Below, piece by piece: positions 27,401-35,891 of a stretch of 64,000 nt of DNA. The position numbers and the translations under genes were made by a program. Every line of letters starts with the position of its first letter. The stretch's first letter is position 1. Origin of the DNA: Marivirga arenosa (lineage in GTDB: Bacteria > Bacteroidota > Bacteroidia > Cytophagales > Cyclobacteriaceae); NCBI RefSeq assembly GCF_030503875.2, contig NZ_CP129968.2, forward strand, positions 2,692,001-2,756,000, given 5' to 3'. The notes under the pieces are model-generated. The model made no database searches, was not told where the DNA came from, and saw only the letters and a list, made by a program, of their open reading frames with translations.

Positions 27401-27547
27401 TGTGCCCACCACTAACACGTTAACGCCAGGTAAACCTTCCCCGGTCTTTGAATCTGTTACCGTACCGGTAACTGTCCTATCTTGTGCATAAAGGTTTCCC
27501 AGGGAAAACCAGCATACACTTGCGATAATTAGTAAAAAGTGTCTCAT
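24470..27547 (-). CDS. SusC/RagA family TonB-dependent outer-membrane transporter
   Basis: 1025 residues. Signal peptide about 1-21 (ending NLYAQ). A carboxypeptidase-like CarboxypepD_reg domain (residues 23-95: [21 protein letters not shown]) is followed by a region rich in acidic residues ending EVVVVGYGQ, the TonB-box-proximal signature of SusC proteins. The plug domain is at about 115-235 ([60 protein letters not shown]). The remaining 780 residues form a 22-strand barrel ending YTIGLNVTF. It imports the glycan captured by SusD, powered by TonB. The upstream intergenic region holds several palindromes and is shared with a divergent LacI-type gene. Confidence 0.95.
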   Translation of the reverse strand: [1025 protein letters not shown]

Positions 27548-27665
27548 GAATTTTTAAATTTAGCCGTTTAATTGTTCAATAAGTGCTAATCAATTATAAA
27601 AATCAATTATTACTTATATCATTACACTTTGTATATTTAATGTGTTTAACAATAATTAAACATCA

Positions 27666-27717
27666 ATGTAAAAATTACATCTAATCTCTGCAAGACTTTC
27701 AGTGTAAATTGTACACT
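27666..27717. promoter_or_regulatory. Two perfect inverted repeats in the susC/lacI-type intergenic region
   Basis: ATGTAA-AAA-TTACAT (27666-27680) and AGTGTA-AATTG-TACACT (27701-27717) are perfect 6-bp-arm inverted repeats, 20 bp apart, just beside the LacI-type palindrome. They may bind a second regulator or alternative subunits of the LacI protein. No binding protein can be assigned from sequence. Confidence 0.4.
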
Positions 27718-27724
27718 TAGTCCC

Positions 27725-27744
27725 TTACGTAATCGTTTACGTAA
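27725..27744. promoter_or_regulatory. LacI-family operator palindrome
   Basis: TTACGTAATCGTTTACGTAA is a 20-bp palindrome that is perfect except for one central pair and has the CG dinucleotide exactly at its centre, as LacI-family operators do. It lies 178 bp upstream of the susC start and 67 bp upstream of the divergent lacI-type gene, where the encoded regulator could control both directions. Confidence 0.75.
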
Positions 27745-27810
27745 ATATTTTCTACTTTATTTATAATCTTTCTAAATAAAAAAGGGCTTTTTTGTTAAAA
27801 TAATATAAAA

Positions 27811-28851
27811 ATGAGTAAACATAACATTAGGTTAAAAGACATAGCAAAAGAATTAGGACTGAGTGTCCCCTCAGTTTCTCGCGCTTTAAACAATAAACCT
27901 GACATCAGCGAAAGCACTAAAAAAAAGGTATTTGAATTAGCAGAGAAGCTTCATTATCAGCGAAATGAATTCGCAGTTAACTTCAAGAATCAGCAATCCT
28001 TCATTATAGGAGCTATCATTCCCCAAATCGTGCATCACTTTTTCTCAAATGTTATTAATGGCATTATTACAGAAGCAGAAAAAGCGGGTTACGGCATTAT
28101 GCTGTATCAAAGTAATGAATCCTATCAATCAGAATTGAGAGGGGTTCAAACCTTTCAGAGAAGTATGATAGATGGACTTATTATTTCATTATCAGACAGC
28201 ACCACCAATGTAGATCATCTTAGGAGTTTGCAAAATCATAATGTACCCGTGGTGATGATTGATAAAGTAAGCAATGCTCTAGAAACGGCTAAAATTATTT
28301 GCGATGATTTTAAAGGGGCTTTTGAAGCAACTGAGCATTTAGTGCAAATTGGCAAAACTAAAATCGCCCATATCACAGGCTCATTAGAGCCTCATACTAC
28401 AAAAGAAAGGTATAGAGGGTATAAAGCTGCTTTGAAGCAACATAATCTCGAACTCAAAGATCATTTTATAAAAAAATGTAACTTAGTATCACAAGAAGAT
28501 GGATATAACGCCACCCTTGAATTAATGAAGCAGCATGATAAACCCAACGCCATATTTTGCGCTACTGACCCAGCTGCAATTGGAGCCATAAAAGCCTTAA
28601 AAAAATTGAATATAAAAATTCCAGAAGAAGTGGCCGTGATGGGATTTAGTGATTGGAATATGTCTTCTGTTATTGATCCTCCCCTTTCATCTGTAATTCA
28701 ACCCGACCAAGAAATGGGCAAAAAAGCTGTAGAATTAATTATAAATGAAATTGAATTGAGCAAACAGAATAAACCCGTGCAGTATAAGACCCACGTAATG
28801 GAAACCTCCTTAATATTACGTGAATCTACATTGGGCAATAAAAATGAATGA
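27811..28851 (+). CDS. LacI family transcriptional regulator
   Basis: 346 residues. N-terminal LacI helix-turn-helix at residues 6-30 (IRLKDIAKELGLSVPSVSRALN) with the hinge at about 45-60, then a periplasmic-binding-protein-like sensor domain from about 63 (SFIIGAIIPQIVHHFFSNVINGI) to the end. The DNA-contact residues VSRALN match those of LacI/PurR-type regulators. It is divergent from susC with a clear CG-centred palindrome between them. It probably represses the trehalose locus and its own gene until an inducer (trehalose or a breakdown product) binds. The 3' end faces the next gene with a 3-bp gap. Confidence 0.92.
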   Translation: MSKHNIRLKDIAKELGLSVPSVSRALNNKPDISESTKKKVFELAEKLHYQRNEFAVNFKNQQSFIIGAIIPQIVHHFFSNVINGIITEAEKAGYGIMLYQSNESYQSELRGVQTFQRSMIDGLIISLSDSTTNVDHLRSLQNHNVPVVMIDKVSNALETAKIICDDFKGAFEATEHLVQIGKTKIAHITGSLEPHTTKERYRGYKAALKQHNLELKDHFIKKCNLVSQEDGYNATLELMKQHDKPNAIFCATDPAAIGAIKALKKLNIKIPEEVAVMGFSDWNMSSVIDPPLSSVIQPDQEMGKKAVELIINEIELSKQNKPVQYKTHVMETSLILRESTLGNKNE

Positions 28852-28854
28852 TTT

Positions 28855-29316
28855 TTATGCTGGTACTTTAATCATTTTCAAATCAATCAATTTTGATTCT
28901 TCATAACCAATTGATAAATATCCAAAAACTCCACCCGCTGCTTCTGCAACTCTTTTTGCAATATCCTTCATGGATTCAATAAACTGAACGGCCCAATCTT
29001 TATCCACTTTAGTTAATATTGAATTTAATCTTTCTATTTCCTCTATTACTTGCTTACTTCTTACTTCTGCTTCCTGAGGATATGAATTTAATAACTCATT
29101 TAAACTCTCTTCAAAATCAGGGGCTACTTCTTTGTAATAACTTAATAATTCTTTCCTGGCCTTACTTTGCTTAATCTTCGTAACATTAACCGCCTCCTTT
29201 AATTCACTTTTGCTTATTTCCTCATCAGCGCCAGCGATTAATATGGTCACCATAGCCGGTATTTTTTTTAATAGATCTATTTCAGACTCATTTAAGTTTT
29301 GAAGTTCTGGTATCAT
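28855..29316 (-). CDS. Hypothetical acidic helical protein, possibly TerB-like
   Basis: 153 residues, no signal peptide, almost wholly helical by composition. The segment KIPAMVTILIAGADEEISKSEL resembles the metal-binding first half of TerB-like domains (a helix followed by GADxxIxxxE), and two long helical stretches follow (EAEVRSKQVIEEIERLNSIL, DWAVQFIESMKDIAKRVAEA). TerB-like assignment is tentative. Monocistronic, convergent with the LacI-type gene. Function unknown. Confidence 0.65.
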   Translation of the reverse strand: MIPELQNLNESEIDLLKKIPAMVTILIAGADEEISKSELKEAVNVTKIKQSKARKELLSYYKEVAPDFEESLNELLNSYPQEAEVRSKQVIEEIERLNSILTKVDKDWAVQFIESMKDIAKRVAEAAGGVFGYLSIGYEESKLIDLKMIKVPA

Positions 29317-29491
29317 AGTTTTTTGTTTGATTTATCAGCAATATAAATAATCAGTGAAATAATTGACACGATTAAGGAGAGAAAAATATTATTTTCGATA
29401 AATAAATTTAATATAACTACAAATAACATTACTTAGCCTTTATTTGTTGTGACAACCAAATGCAAAATAATATCACTTTTAATAAATATTA

Positions 29492-32400
29492 TCATCTGAC
29501 TATAATTCTTTTATAAGAACTTTCACCTCCCACATTTATTCTCACGATATAAACACCAGAATTGAGTATGTCTTTCATAGGTATCAAATACTCAATTTTG
29601 TCTTTAAAACTCTCATTGAATATGATCCTATTTCCTTTCAAATCTATAATATTTACAGATAAATCGTGTTTTTGAGATAGTTCAATATCAATATTAAAAT
29701 TATTGACTATTGGATTAGGATATACATTAAATTTTTTGATTAGCTTCTCTGAAATCCCGAAATTTCTTTGATTGGAATTTTCTTCCTGACTCTTGGATGA
29801 AATATTGATTATTTGTGAATAGTAATCTAAACATTCTGCTTGTTTTACTTCTAAACCTAGTTCAAAAGAGCCTTCCTGATTAAATATTAAAGATACATAA
29901 TCATTATTTTCTTCTAATACAGTGACACCTTCCGGAATTTCCCAACTTACTTCATCAGGAATTGGCCAGCTTATATCAATAACTACAATGGTATCCCCAA
30001 TAATTGCCTCTGAGGCCATTGTCATATCAGCACTTAATAAATCATCAGATACAATTAATTCAAAATTCTCAGTAGCAATACAGCCATTTTCGTTTTCAAC
30101 AGTTAATTGATAAGTACCTTCTGTTGATAACTCTACTATTCGCTGATCACTTTCAAAACCATTTTCGGAACTCCAAAAATACTTGACAGCTCCTGGAATA
30201 TTGTAATCGGTAATAAAGGAGGACCCAGTACAAATCTCTAATTCTGTATCAACTTGTATCTGAAAAGGTTCTGGATCAACTATGGTAATAGGCTCTTCAA
30301 ATGTACACCCTTCAGAATCAATCACCGTAACTGAATAATTACCAGCTGAAACCTCGGTCAATTTAGCTCCAATTTTTCCATTATTCCATTTATAGGTATA
30401 GCCTTTATTACCACCAATTGCTTTAACTTCAATACTTCCATTCGAACTGCCAACACAGGATGGATTAATTACTTCTATAATTTCCAAATCTAGCGGCTCT
30501 TTTTCTCCTATAAAAATACTTTTAGTTAAAGAACAACCATTTTCATCAGAAACTGTAATATTGTAGGTACCGCTAGCAATATTGGAAATCGATTTTGTAG
30601 AACTTCCATTTGACCACGAAATATCATAATCTCCAGTTCCTCCTGTTATATCTACCTCAATAGAACCATCCGCTCCGTTGTAACAAGTAGGAAGGATGCT
30701 TTCGACAATAGAAATAACTATAGGTTCTGGTGAAGGGACATCAATCTGTTTAACAACAACACAACCATTTACATCTGTTATTTTAGCAGCATTTATACCT
30801 GAAACTAATTCTGTTGCCGATTTACCGATTTCCCCATTAGCCCAACTAACATCAAACGGTCCATCACCTGAAATTGATATAGAAGCCCTCCCATCAGCTG
30901 AGTCAAAACAACTTGTTGGATATATGTAGTCAACGCTCACTTGAGGCCCATCAGTACTCGTGATATAAACAATACTTTCATCCACACAATTATTGGCGTC
31001 ATTTACTATAACCCTATAAATATCTGCTAAAACGTTATTAAGTTCTAAGCCTTGTTCAACAACTTCGCCCGCATTATTTACCCATTGTACGTTATACGGT
31101 TCAATTCCTCCTTCAATAGAAGCTTTAGCAAAACCCACTGCATCGCCACAACGAGCGTTTCCGGCATTAACTATTGAAACATTCAATCTACTTGGTTGTG
31201 AAATATTCAATTCAATTTGATCAGCGCAATTATTTGCATCCCTTACATAGAAAGTATAATCACCTGCCATTAAATTATTAAAAACATTTTCGCTCTGAAA
31301 GTTAATCCCATCCATTGAAAATTGTTTATCGCTAACTCCTCCTGAAGTATATAAAATTACTTGACCTGAAGCATCACCAAAACACTCAACATCAGTAATT
31401 TGAGGTTCAAGAAAATTTAATTGATCCGGTTCAGTAAGCGAATAATTTTCAGTTATAGAACAACCATTGAAATCCGTAATTTCTACACTGTAGTCACCGG
31501 CAGTTAAATCAGTGATATTTGGTGTAGTTTCTCCGGTAGACCATAAGTAAGAATAAGGAGTGGTGCCACCAGTGGCTTCCACTTGAATGGCACCATCATT
31601 AAATCCAAAGCAACTTATATTAAAACCATCATAATCGCTTATCAAAGCATCAGCTCGAAGTGGAGAAGGTTCAGTAAGCGTATAACTTTTTATAATTGAA
31701 CAGGCTCTGCCATCCGTCACTTCAACTGTATAAGTGCCCGCTTCAAGACCTTCTAGACGATTGCTTGTATTGTCTGGAAAACCGCTCCAGGAATACGTAT
31801 AATCAGCTCCAGTGCCTCCTGCAACATTTACTTCAATACTACCATCTTCAGCACCAGAACAAGAAATTTCGTACCCATTATAGCTTGAAAAAACCGGAGT
31901 AAGCTCCAGAGGATCATTAATGGCTACAAATACATTTATGGTCTTCGTACATTGATTATCATCCCGAACCGTTACAGGGTAAGTACCAGTTTCGAGAAAA
32001 TCATATGTATTATCACTCTTGAAGAATGCCCCGTCAATTGAATACTGGTACGGAGCAGTTCCATAAGTTACATTCTCTATTGTAATAGAACCATCCAGGT
32101 TAGATGGACAGCTCTGATTAATTGTGCTTACACCAAAAGTTATCTCCTCTGGATCTTCCAATGTGACCGCATATGATTTTTTACACCCGTTCTGGTCTTT
32201 TATCCAGACGGTATAGCTTCCAGCTGATCTTCCTGTAAATGTGTTTGTAGTAAGATAGTCTACATCATTAAGGGAGTACATATAGGTGCCAGTGCCACCT
32301 GTCGCATTACTAACTGTTATAGCACCGCTATTGTCAAAGGCACAAATCGGATTAGTTTTTGTAATACTTGCTGTAATTTGATCAGGTTCAACTAATGTCA

Positions 32401-33841
32401 CTGTTTCAGAATAGGTAGCCACACAACCCTTATCATCCTTTACATAGACATTATAAGTTCCTGCACTTAAACCAGTAAGATTACCTGTATAGGTGATACC
32501 ATTTATGCTGTATCTGTAAGGAGGGGTACCCCCTATTGCCTCTACTGCAATTTGACCATTGCTACCACCCTTACATGAAATATCAAAACCATTTAAATCA
32601 TCTCTAGAGGCATAAGCGTTTGTTATTTCCAGGGCTGCATCGGGTTGGGAAATAGTAAATGTTTCTTGTCCAACGCAGTTAATTCCTTCATTAACATCGA
32701 CAGTGTAAGAACCTGCAGCTAAACCGCTGATGTTGCTTGTGACAGCACTACCATTCAATTTATATGTATACGATCCACTCCCACCTGTTACATTGATAGT
32801 AGCTGCTCCGTCACTTCCACCAAAACATGATACATTCGATATATTAGAAAAACTGACTGTAAGATCTACAGTTTCATCTTCAATATTAAAATCCAGAATT
32901 CGCGTACAAATAGGATTGTTTTTGTACTGTAATTTTAAAACATATGAACCCGGATCTATATTTAGCCTTAGTGGTAAATCTGATCTTTTAAATGTTGGCA
33001 TTGACCCTGGGAAATCCTGAATTCTAAATTCAGTTTGTAGATCACCCGCACCTCCAATAGAATTGATTCTAATTCCAGATTCTGAATTGCATGACTTGTT
33101 TATAATATCATAATCTGGAAGTGGTGGTCGGATATTTATGAATGAGGTAGCACTTTCGCCAGAAAAAGCAGATTCTACTGCACCACTGGAACAATTTCGA
33201 TAAACAGTTTTAACCCGAAACACTATATCTTCTGAATCATCGGTATTTATATTTAAATTGGGCACAGTCCAGTTCAAAGTTTTACTTGACGTCCTTCTTC
33301 TACCTCCCCAACTACCTTCTCCAATTTTTCTTTCCCAAATATAATCTACGTTATTCTTGCTATCTCCATCTGCATTAAGATCAGGATCCACTGTGGCTTC
33401 CAAAGAAATTACATCACTAGGACAAAAACTACTGACAGGATTATCAATTGTAATACCTGTAGGAGCTGCTGGTGCTGTTGTTGGTATTTTTGATGTAACC
33501 GTGAGAGAAGCATAATCACCATTTTTTATACAAATATCGCTTTTACCGGTAAATGTTACAGAAACTGTACCAGTTGCACCACTTCCCCATCTAACCAATA
33601 CTGTGCCTCCATTATCATTCCCTACAATTGTCCCACCTGTTACATTCCACTTCCGGCTACTATATGTACACCCTTCTTCACCTATTAAAGGATTAAAAGT
33701 GTAACTATAAGATATTTCGGAACTCGGACACTTCTCTGCTGCCCCATTTATTGTAAATCTTCTATCTTGACCAAAGCTACTACTTGCAAAGCCTAATAAG
33801 AATACAAGGGTTACGATAAAATTAATATATTTATATTTCAT
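29492..33841 (-). CDS. SprB-repeat adhesin with type IX secretion C-terminal sorting domain
   Basis: 1449 residues, signal peptide about 1-24 (ending SSFGQ). After an N-terminal PKD/Ig-like region come about 11 SprB-type repeats of 70-85 residues, residues about 330-1180, each with the pattern SCxGxxDGxIxVxxxGGTxPYxYxW...LxAGxYxVxVxDxNGC. An Ig-like segment (about 1185-1260) and a T9SS type A sorting domain (final 75 residues, NVYPNPIVNNFNI ... GVYIVRINVGGESSYKRIIVR) follow. SprB of Flavobacterium johnsoniae is the mobile gliding adhesin; this is a much shorter relative, so a role in attachment or gliding is likely. It is the last gene of a co-directional five- or six-gene unit, 7 bp after the FN3 gene. 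Confidence 0.9.
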   Translation of the reverse strand: MKYKYINFIVTLVFLLGFASSSFGQDRRFTINGAAEKCPSSEISYSYTFNPLIGEEGCTYSSRKWNVTGGTIVGNDNGGTVLVRWGSGATGTVSVTFTGKSDICIKNGDYASLTVTSKIPTTAPAAPTGITIDNPVSSFCPSDVISLEATVDPDLNADGDSKNNVDYIWERKIGEGSWGGRRRTSSKTLNWTVPNLNINTDDSEDIVFRVKTVYRNCSSGAVESAFSGESATSFINIRPPLPDYDIINKSCNSESGIRINSIGGAGDLQTEFRIQDFPGSMPTFKRSDLPLRLNIDPGSYVLKLQYKNNPICTRILDFNIEDETVDLTVSFSNISNVSCFGGSDGAATINVTGGSGSYTYKLNGSAVTSNISGLAAGSYTVDVNEGINCVGQETFTISQPDAALEITNAYASRDDLNGFDISCKGGSNGQIAVEAIGGTPPYRYSINGITYTGNLTGLSAGTYNVYVKDDKGCVATYSETVTLVEPDQITASITKTNPICAFDNSGAITVSNATGGTGTYMYSLNDVDYLTTNTFTGRSAGSYTVWIKDQNGCKKSYAVTLEDPEEITFGVSTINQSCPSNLDGSITIENVTYGTAPYQYSIDGAFFKSDNTYDFLETGTYPVTVRDDNQCTKTINVFVAINDPLELTPVFSSYNGYEISCSGAEDGSIEVNVAGGTGADYTYSWSGFPDNTSNRLEGLEAGTYTVEVTDGRACSIIKSYTLTEPSPLRADALISDYDGFNISCFGFNDGAIQVEATGGTTPYSYLWSTGETTPNITDLTAGDYSVEITDFNGCSITENYSLTEPDQLNFLEPQITDVECFGDASGQVILYTSGGVSDKQFSMDGINFQSENVFNNLMAGDYTFYVRDANNCADQIELNISQPSRLNVSIVNAGNARCGDAVGFAKASIEGGIEPYNVQWVNNAGEVVEQGLELNNVLADIYRVIVNDANNCVDESIVYITSTDGPQVSVDYIYPTSCFDSADGRASISISGDGPFDVSWANGEIGKSATELVSGINAAKITDVNGCVVVKQIDVPSPEPIVISIVESILPTCYNGADGSIEVDITGGTGDYDISWSNGSSTKSISNIASGTYNITVSDENGCSLTKSIFIGEKEPLDLEIIEVINPSCVGSSNGSIEVKAIGGNKGYTYKWNNGKIGAKLTEVSAGNYSVTVIDSEGCTFEEPITIVDPEPFQIQVDTELEICTGSSFITDYNIPGAVKYFWSSENGFESDQRIVELSTEGTYQLTVENENGCIATENFELIVSDDLLSADMTMASEAIIGDTIVVIDISWPIPDEVSWEIPEGVTVLEENNDYVSLIFNQEGSFELGLEVKQAECLDYYSQIINISSKSQEENSNQRNFGISEKLIKKFNVYPNPIVNNFNIDIELSQKHDLSVNIIDLKGNRIIFNESFKDKIEYLIPMKDILNSGVYIVRINVGGESSYKRIIVR

Positions 33842-33848
33842 AAAACAC

Positions 33849-35888
33849 TTATTTAGCGTACTTTTTCATGCTTGAGTACTTTCCAGATTTATCCTTAATT
33901 TGTAAGTAATATAAAAACTCATTAGACTTTGAAAGATCTAAGAATTCAAACTCATCAAATTCCTGCGTTGCATATAGCACCACATTGTCTTCTATTAATT
34001 TATAAATCAAAACTTTCTCGCCAATGAAATCATCAGAAAGCTGCCATTTTATAATAAACCCTTTTTCATCTGCAAGCACTGTAAAGAATTCATCTGGAAA
34101 AGAAAAAAATTTATCTTGCGTTTTTAATTTTATAATATTCGATGACTCAGAACTTAATCCCATGGAATCTTGAGCGACAACCATATAATAGTAATTCTTA
34201 TTATTTTGAATATTCTCATCCTGAAACGATTCACTCATTCTATTTTTAGTTCCTATATCAGTCCATTCTAAAGCTTCTTCTCTTTTTCTGTAAATTATAT
34301 ACTTATTGATATCTGAACTATAACTTTTTTCCCAATATATCTTTATACCATCATTTGTAAACTCATAATTTTTTAAAACAGGTGGGACAGGTGGTATAAA
34401 ATCAGGTTTTTTTACTTTCAAAATATCACTAAACTCAGAGGGGTTGTACCTGTTATCAATGGCTTTTAATTTATAATATATATTTTTACTTAAATTTTTT
34501 ATTTCAATGCGATCTGTAAAAGTAGTTCCTAAAACGGGTGATTTGGTTATTTCAGAAAATTCACTGTTTTCAAAGTTGGATCTATAAATACGATATCCAA
34601 GTAAATCCTCCTCTTTATTTTCTCCCCAACTCAGATACACTTCACCCTCAGAAGAAACAACATACTTTAATTCCGAAGGGCTATCAGGAGGAATACTATC
34701 TATCTTCTGTACAAGAATTGGAAATGACTGTTGTTCAATATCATTTACACCTTTTGTAGTTATTCTGAAGTAGGAGGTATTGAAATTGTCTTTAACAGTA
34801 TATTCCCTAACAGACTTTTCAATCAAATCATTATTTTCTCTTTTAAAGGGGCCACTTTGTTTATCACTCCGTTCAATATAAAACCCCTTGATATTTTGCT
34901 CCTGATTTATCGGAAAAGTCCATTTTAGCCTTGTTGTATTTTCTGAAATTTCATATTCACTTAAAACTGCACGTTCGACCATGGACATTTGTCCTTTTCC
35001 TGATACTATTTCGGAAGGTTCGCCAAAATCGCCAAACTGATCGACTCCTACAATACGATAATAGACCTTCTCATTATTCGCTCTAAGACTATCACTCTTC
35101 CGGTAGATAAAGCCCTGCTTATCTGGAGACAAAAAAGGCTTATCATTCACTTTGAAAAAGTTGATGGAATCATAAGATTTTTCAACAAAATATCCGGTAT
35201 AAAAATCTTTATATTTATAGATGTCCCAGGATAACATCACATTACCATCTCCAAAATCTGCTTCAGGTTTTTGTAATGGAGGTAACTGACTCATTTTCCT
35301 TGCATCCACATAAATGAAACCGTATTGATAATCAGTAGTATCCATGTTGTTAGCTATTATGCGGTAGAGGTAGGTTTCATTATCTTTAATACTCAAATCT
35401 GAAAAGCCTAGACCAGCATATTTAGCTACCTTGAATGACATATCGGCAGAAAATAAAGCAAAGGAAAAACGGGTCTGTTGCTCCTTGGAGGTGTTCACTA
35501 TGCTAGCAATGTCATTACTAGATTCATTTGAAAATTGAAAGGTACTTCCATAAAGTGCCTGAGCTGCAATTGCAGCATAATCGTTCGCATCTACAAAACT
35601 CTCCCATTTTTCAAGCGGAAAAGCCTTCACCAGTGAAGATAGTGTTGTTTTAGGCTTTTCATCGAGCAAAACTGAATCTCTTATAATTGTATATCGCTCA
35701 ATAGCATACCCCGTCCTATTCAGTTTCTGCCAGAAAATGTGATTGGAAGGAGCCCATCTTAGTGAAACTGAATCCTCATAAACCTTGGCTTTCACTAAAA
35801 TACTATCTCTAGAAAACGCTTGTCCGTTTATATAATGAACAAGGGCAAAGTAAATTACGGCAAGTATGTAAATTCTTGTCAACTTCAT
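33849..35888 (-). CDS. Exported multi-fibronectin type III-like protein
   Basis: 679 residues, signal peptide about 1-22 (ending YINGQ). Residues 30-670 consist of several fibronectin type III-like modules of about 95 residues; recurring cores are VMLSWDIYKYKDFYTGYFVEKS, TRLKWTFP...IKGFYIERSDK, VYLSWGENKEEDLLGYRIYRS and IKIYWEKSYSSDINKYIIYRK. No catalytic motif and no C-terminal sorting domain were recognised. Genes of this kind commonly accompany TANFOR and SprB-type proteins in Bacteroidota. Spacing to the upstream 1593-residue gene is 3 bp and to the SprB-like gene 7 bp, so all three are one transcript. Probably a structural surface component. Confidence 0.8.
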   Translation of the reverse strand: MKLTRIYILAVIYFALVHYINGQAFSRDSILVKAKVYEDSVSLRWAPSNHIFWQKLNRTGYAIERYTIIRDSVLLDEKPKTTLSSLVKAFPLEKWESFVDANDYAAIAAQALYGSTFQFSNESSNDIASIVNTSKEQQTRFSFALFSADMSFKVAKYAGLGFSDLSIKDNETYLYRIIANNMDTTDYQYGFIYVDARKMSQLPPLQKPEADFGDGNVMLSWDIYKYKDFYTGYFVEKSYDSINFFKVNDKPFLSPDKQGFIYRKSDSLRANNEKVYYRIVGVDQFGDFGEPSEIVSGKGQMSMVERAVLSEYEISENTTRLKWTFPINQEQNIKGFYIERSDKQSGPFKRENNDLIEKSVREYTVKDNFNTSYFRITTKGVNDIEQQSFPILVQKIDSIPPDSPSELKYVVSSEGEVYLSWGENKEEDLLGYRIYRSNFENSEFSEITKSPVLGTTFTDRIEIKNLSKNIYYKLKAIDNRYNPSEFSDILKVKKPDFIPPVPPVLKNYEFTNDGIKIYWEKSYSSDINKYIIYRKREEALEWTDIGTKNRMSESFQDENIQNNKNYYYMVVAQDSMGLSSESSNIIKLKTQDKFFSFPDEFFTVLADEKGFIIKWQLSDDFIGEKVLIYKLIEDNVVLYATQEFDEFEFLDLSKSNEFLYYLQIKDKSGKYSSMKKYAK

Positions 35889-35891
35889 AAG

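Noticed and set aside
29492..33841. Regularly spaced repeats suggesting a CRISPR array
   Set aside because: The periodicity is at protein level (70-85-residue SprB modules), with no identical short DNA repeats or spacers.
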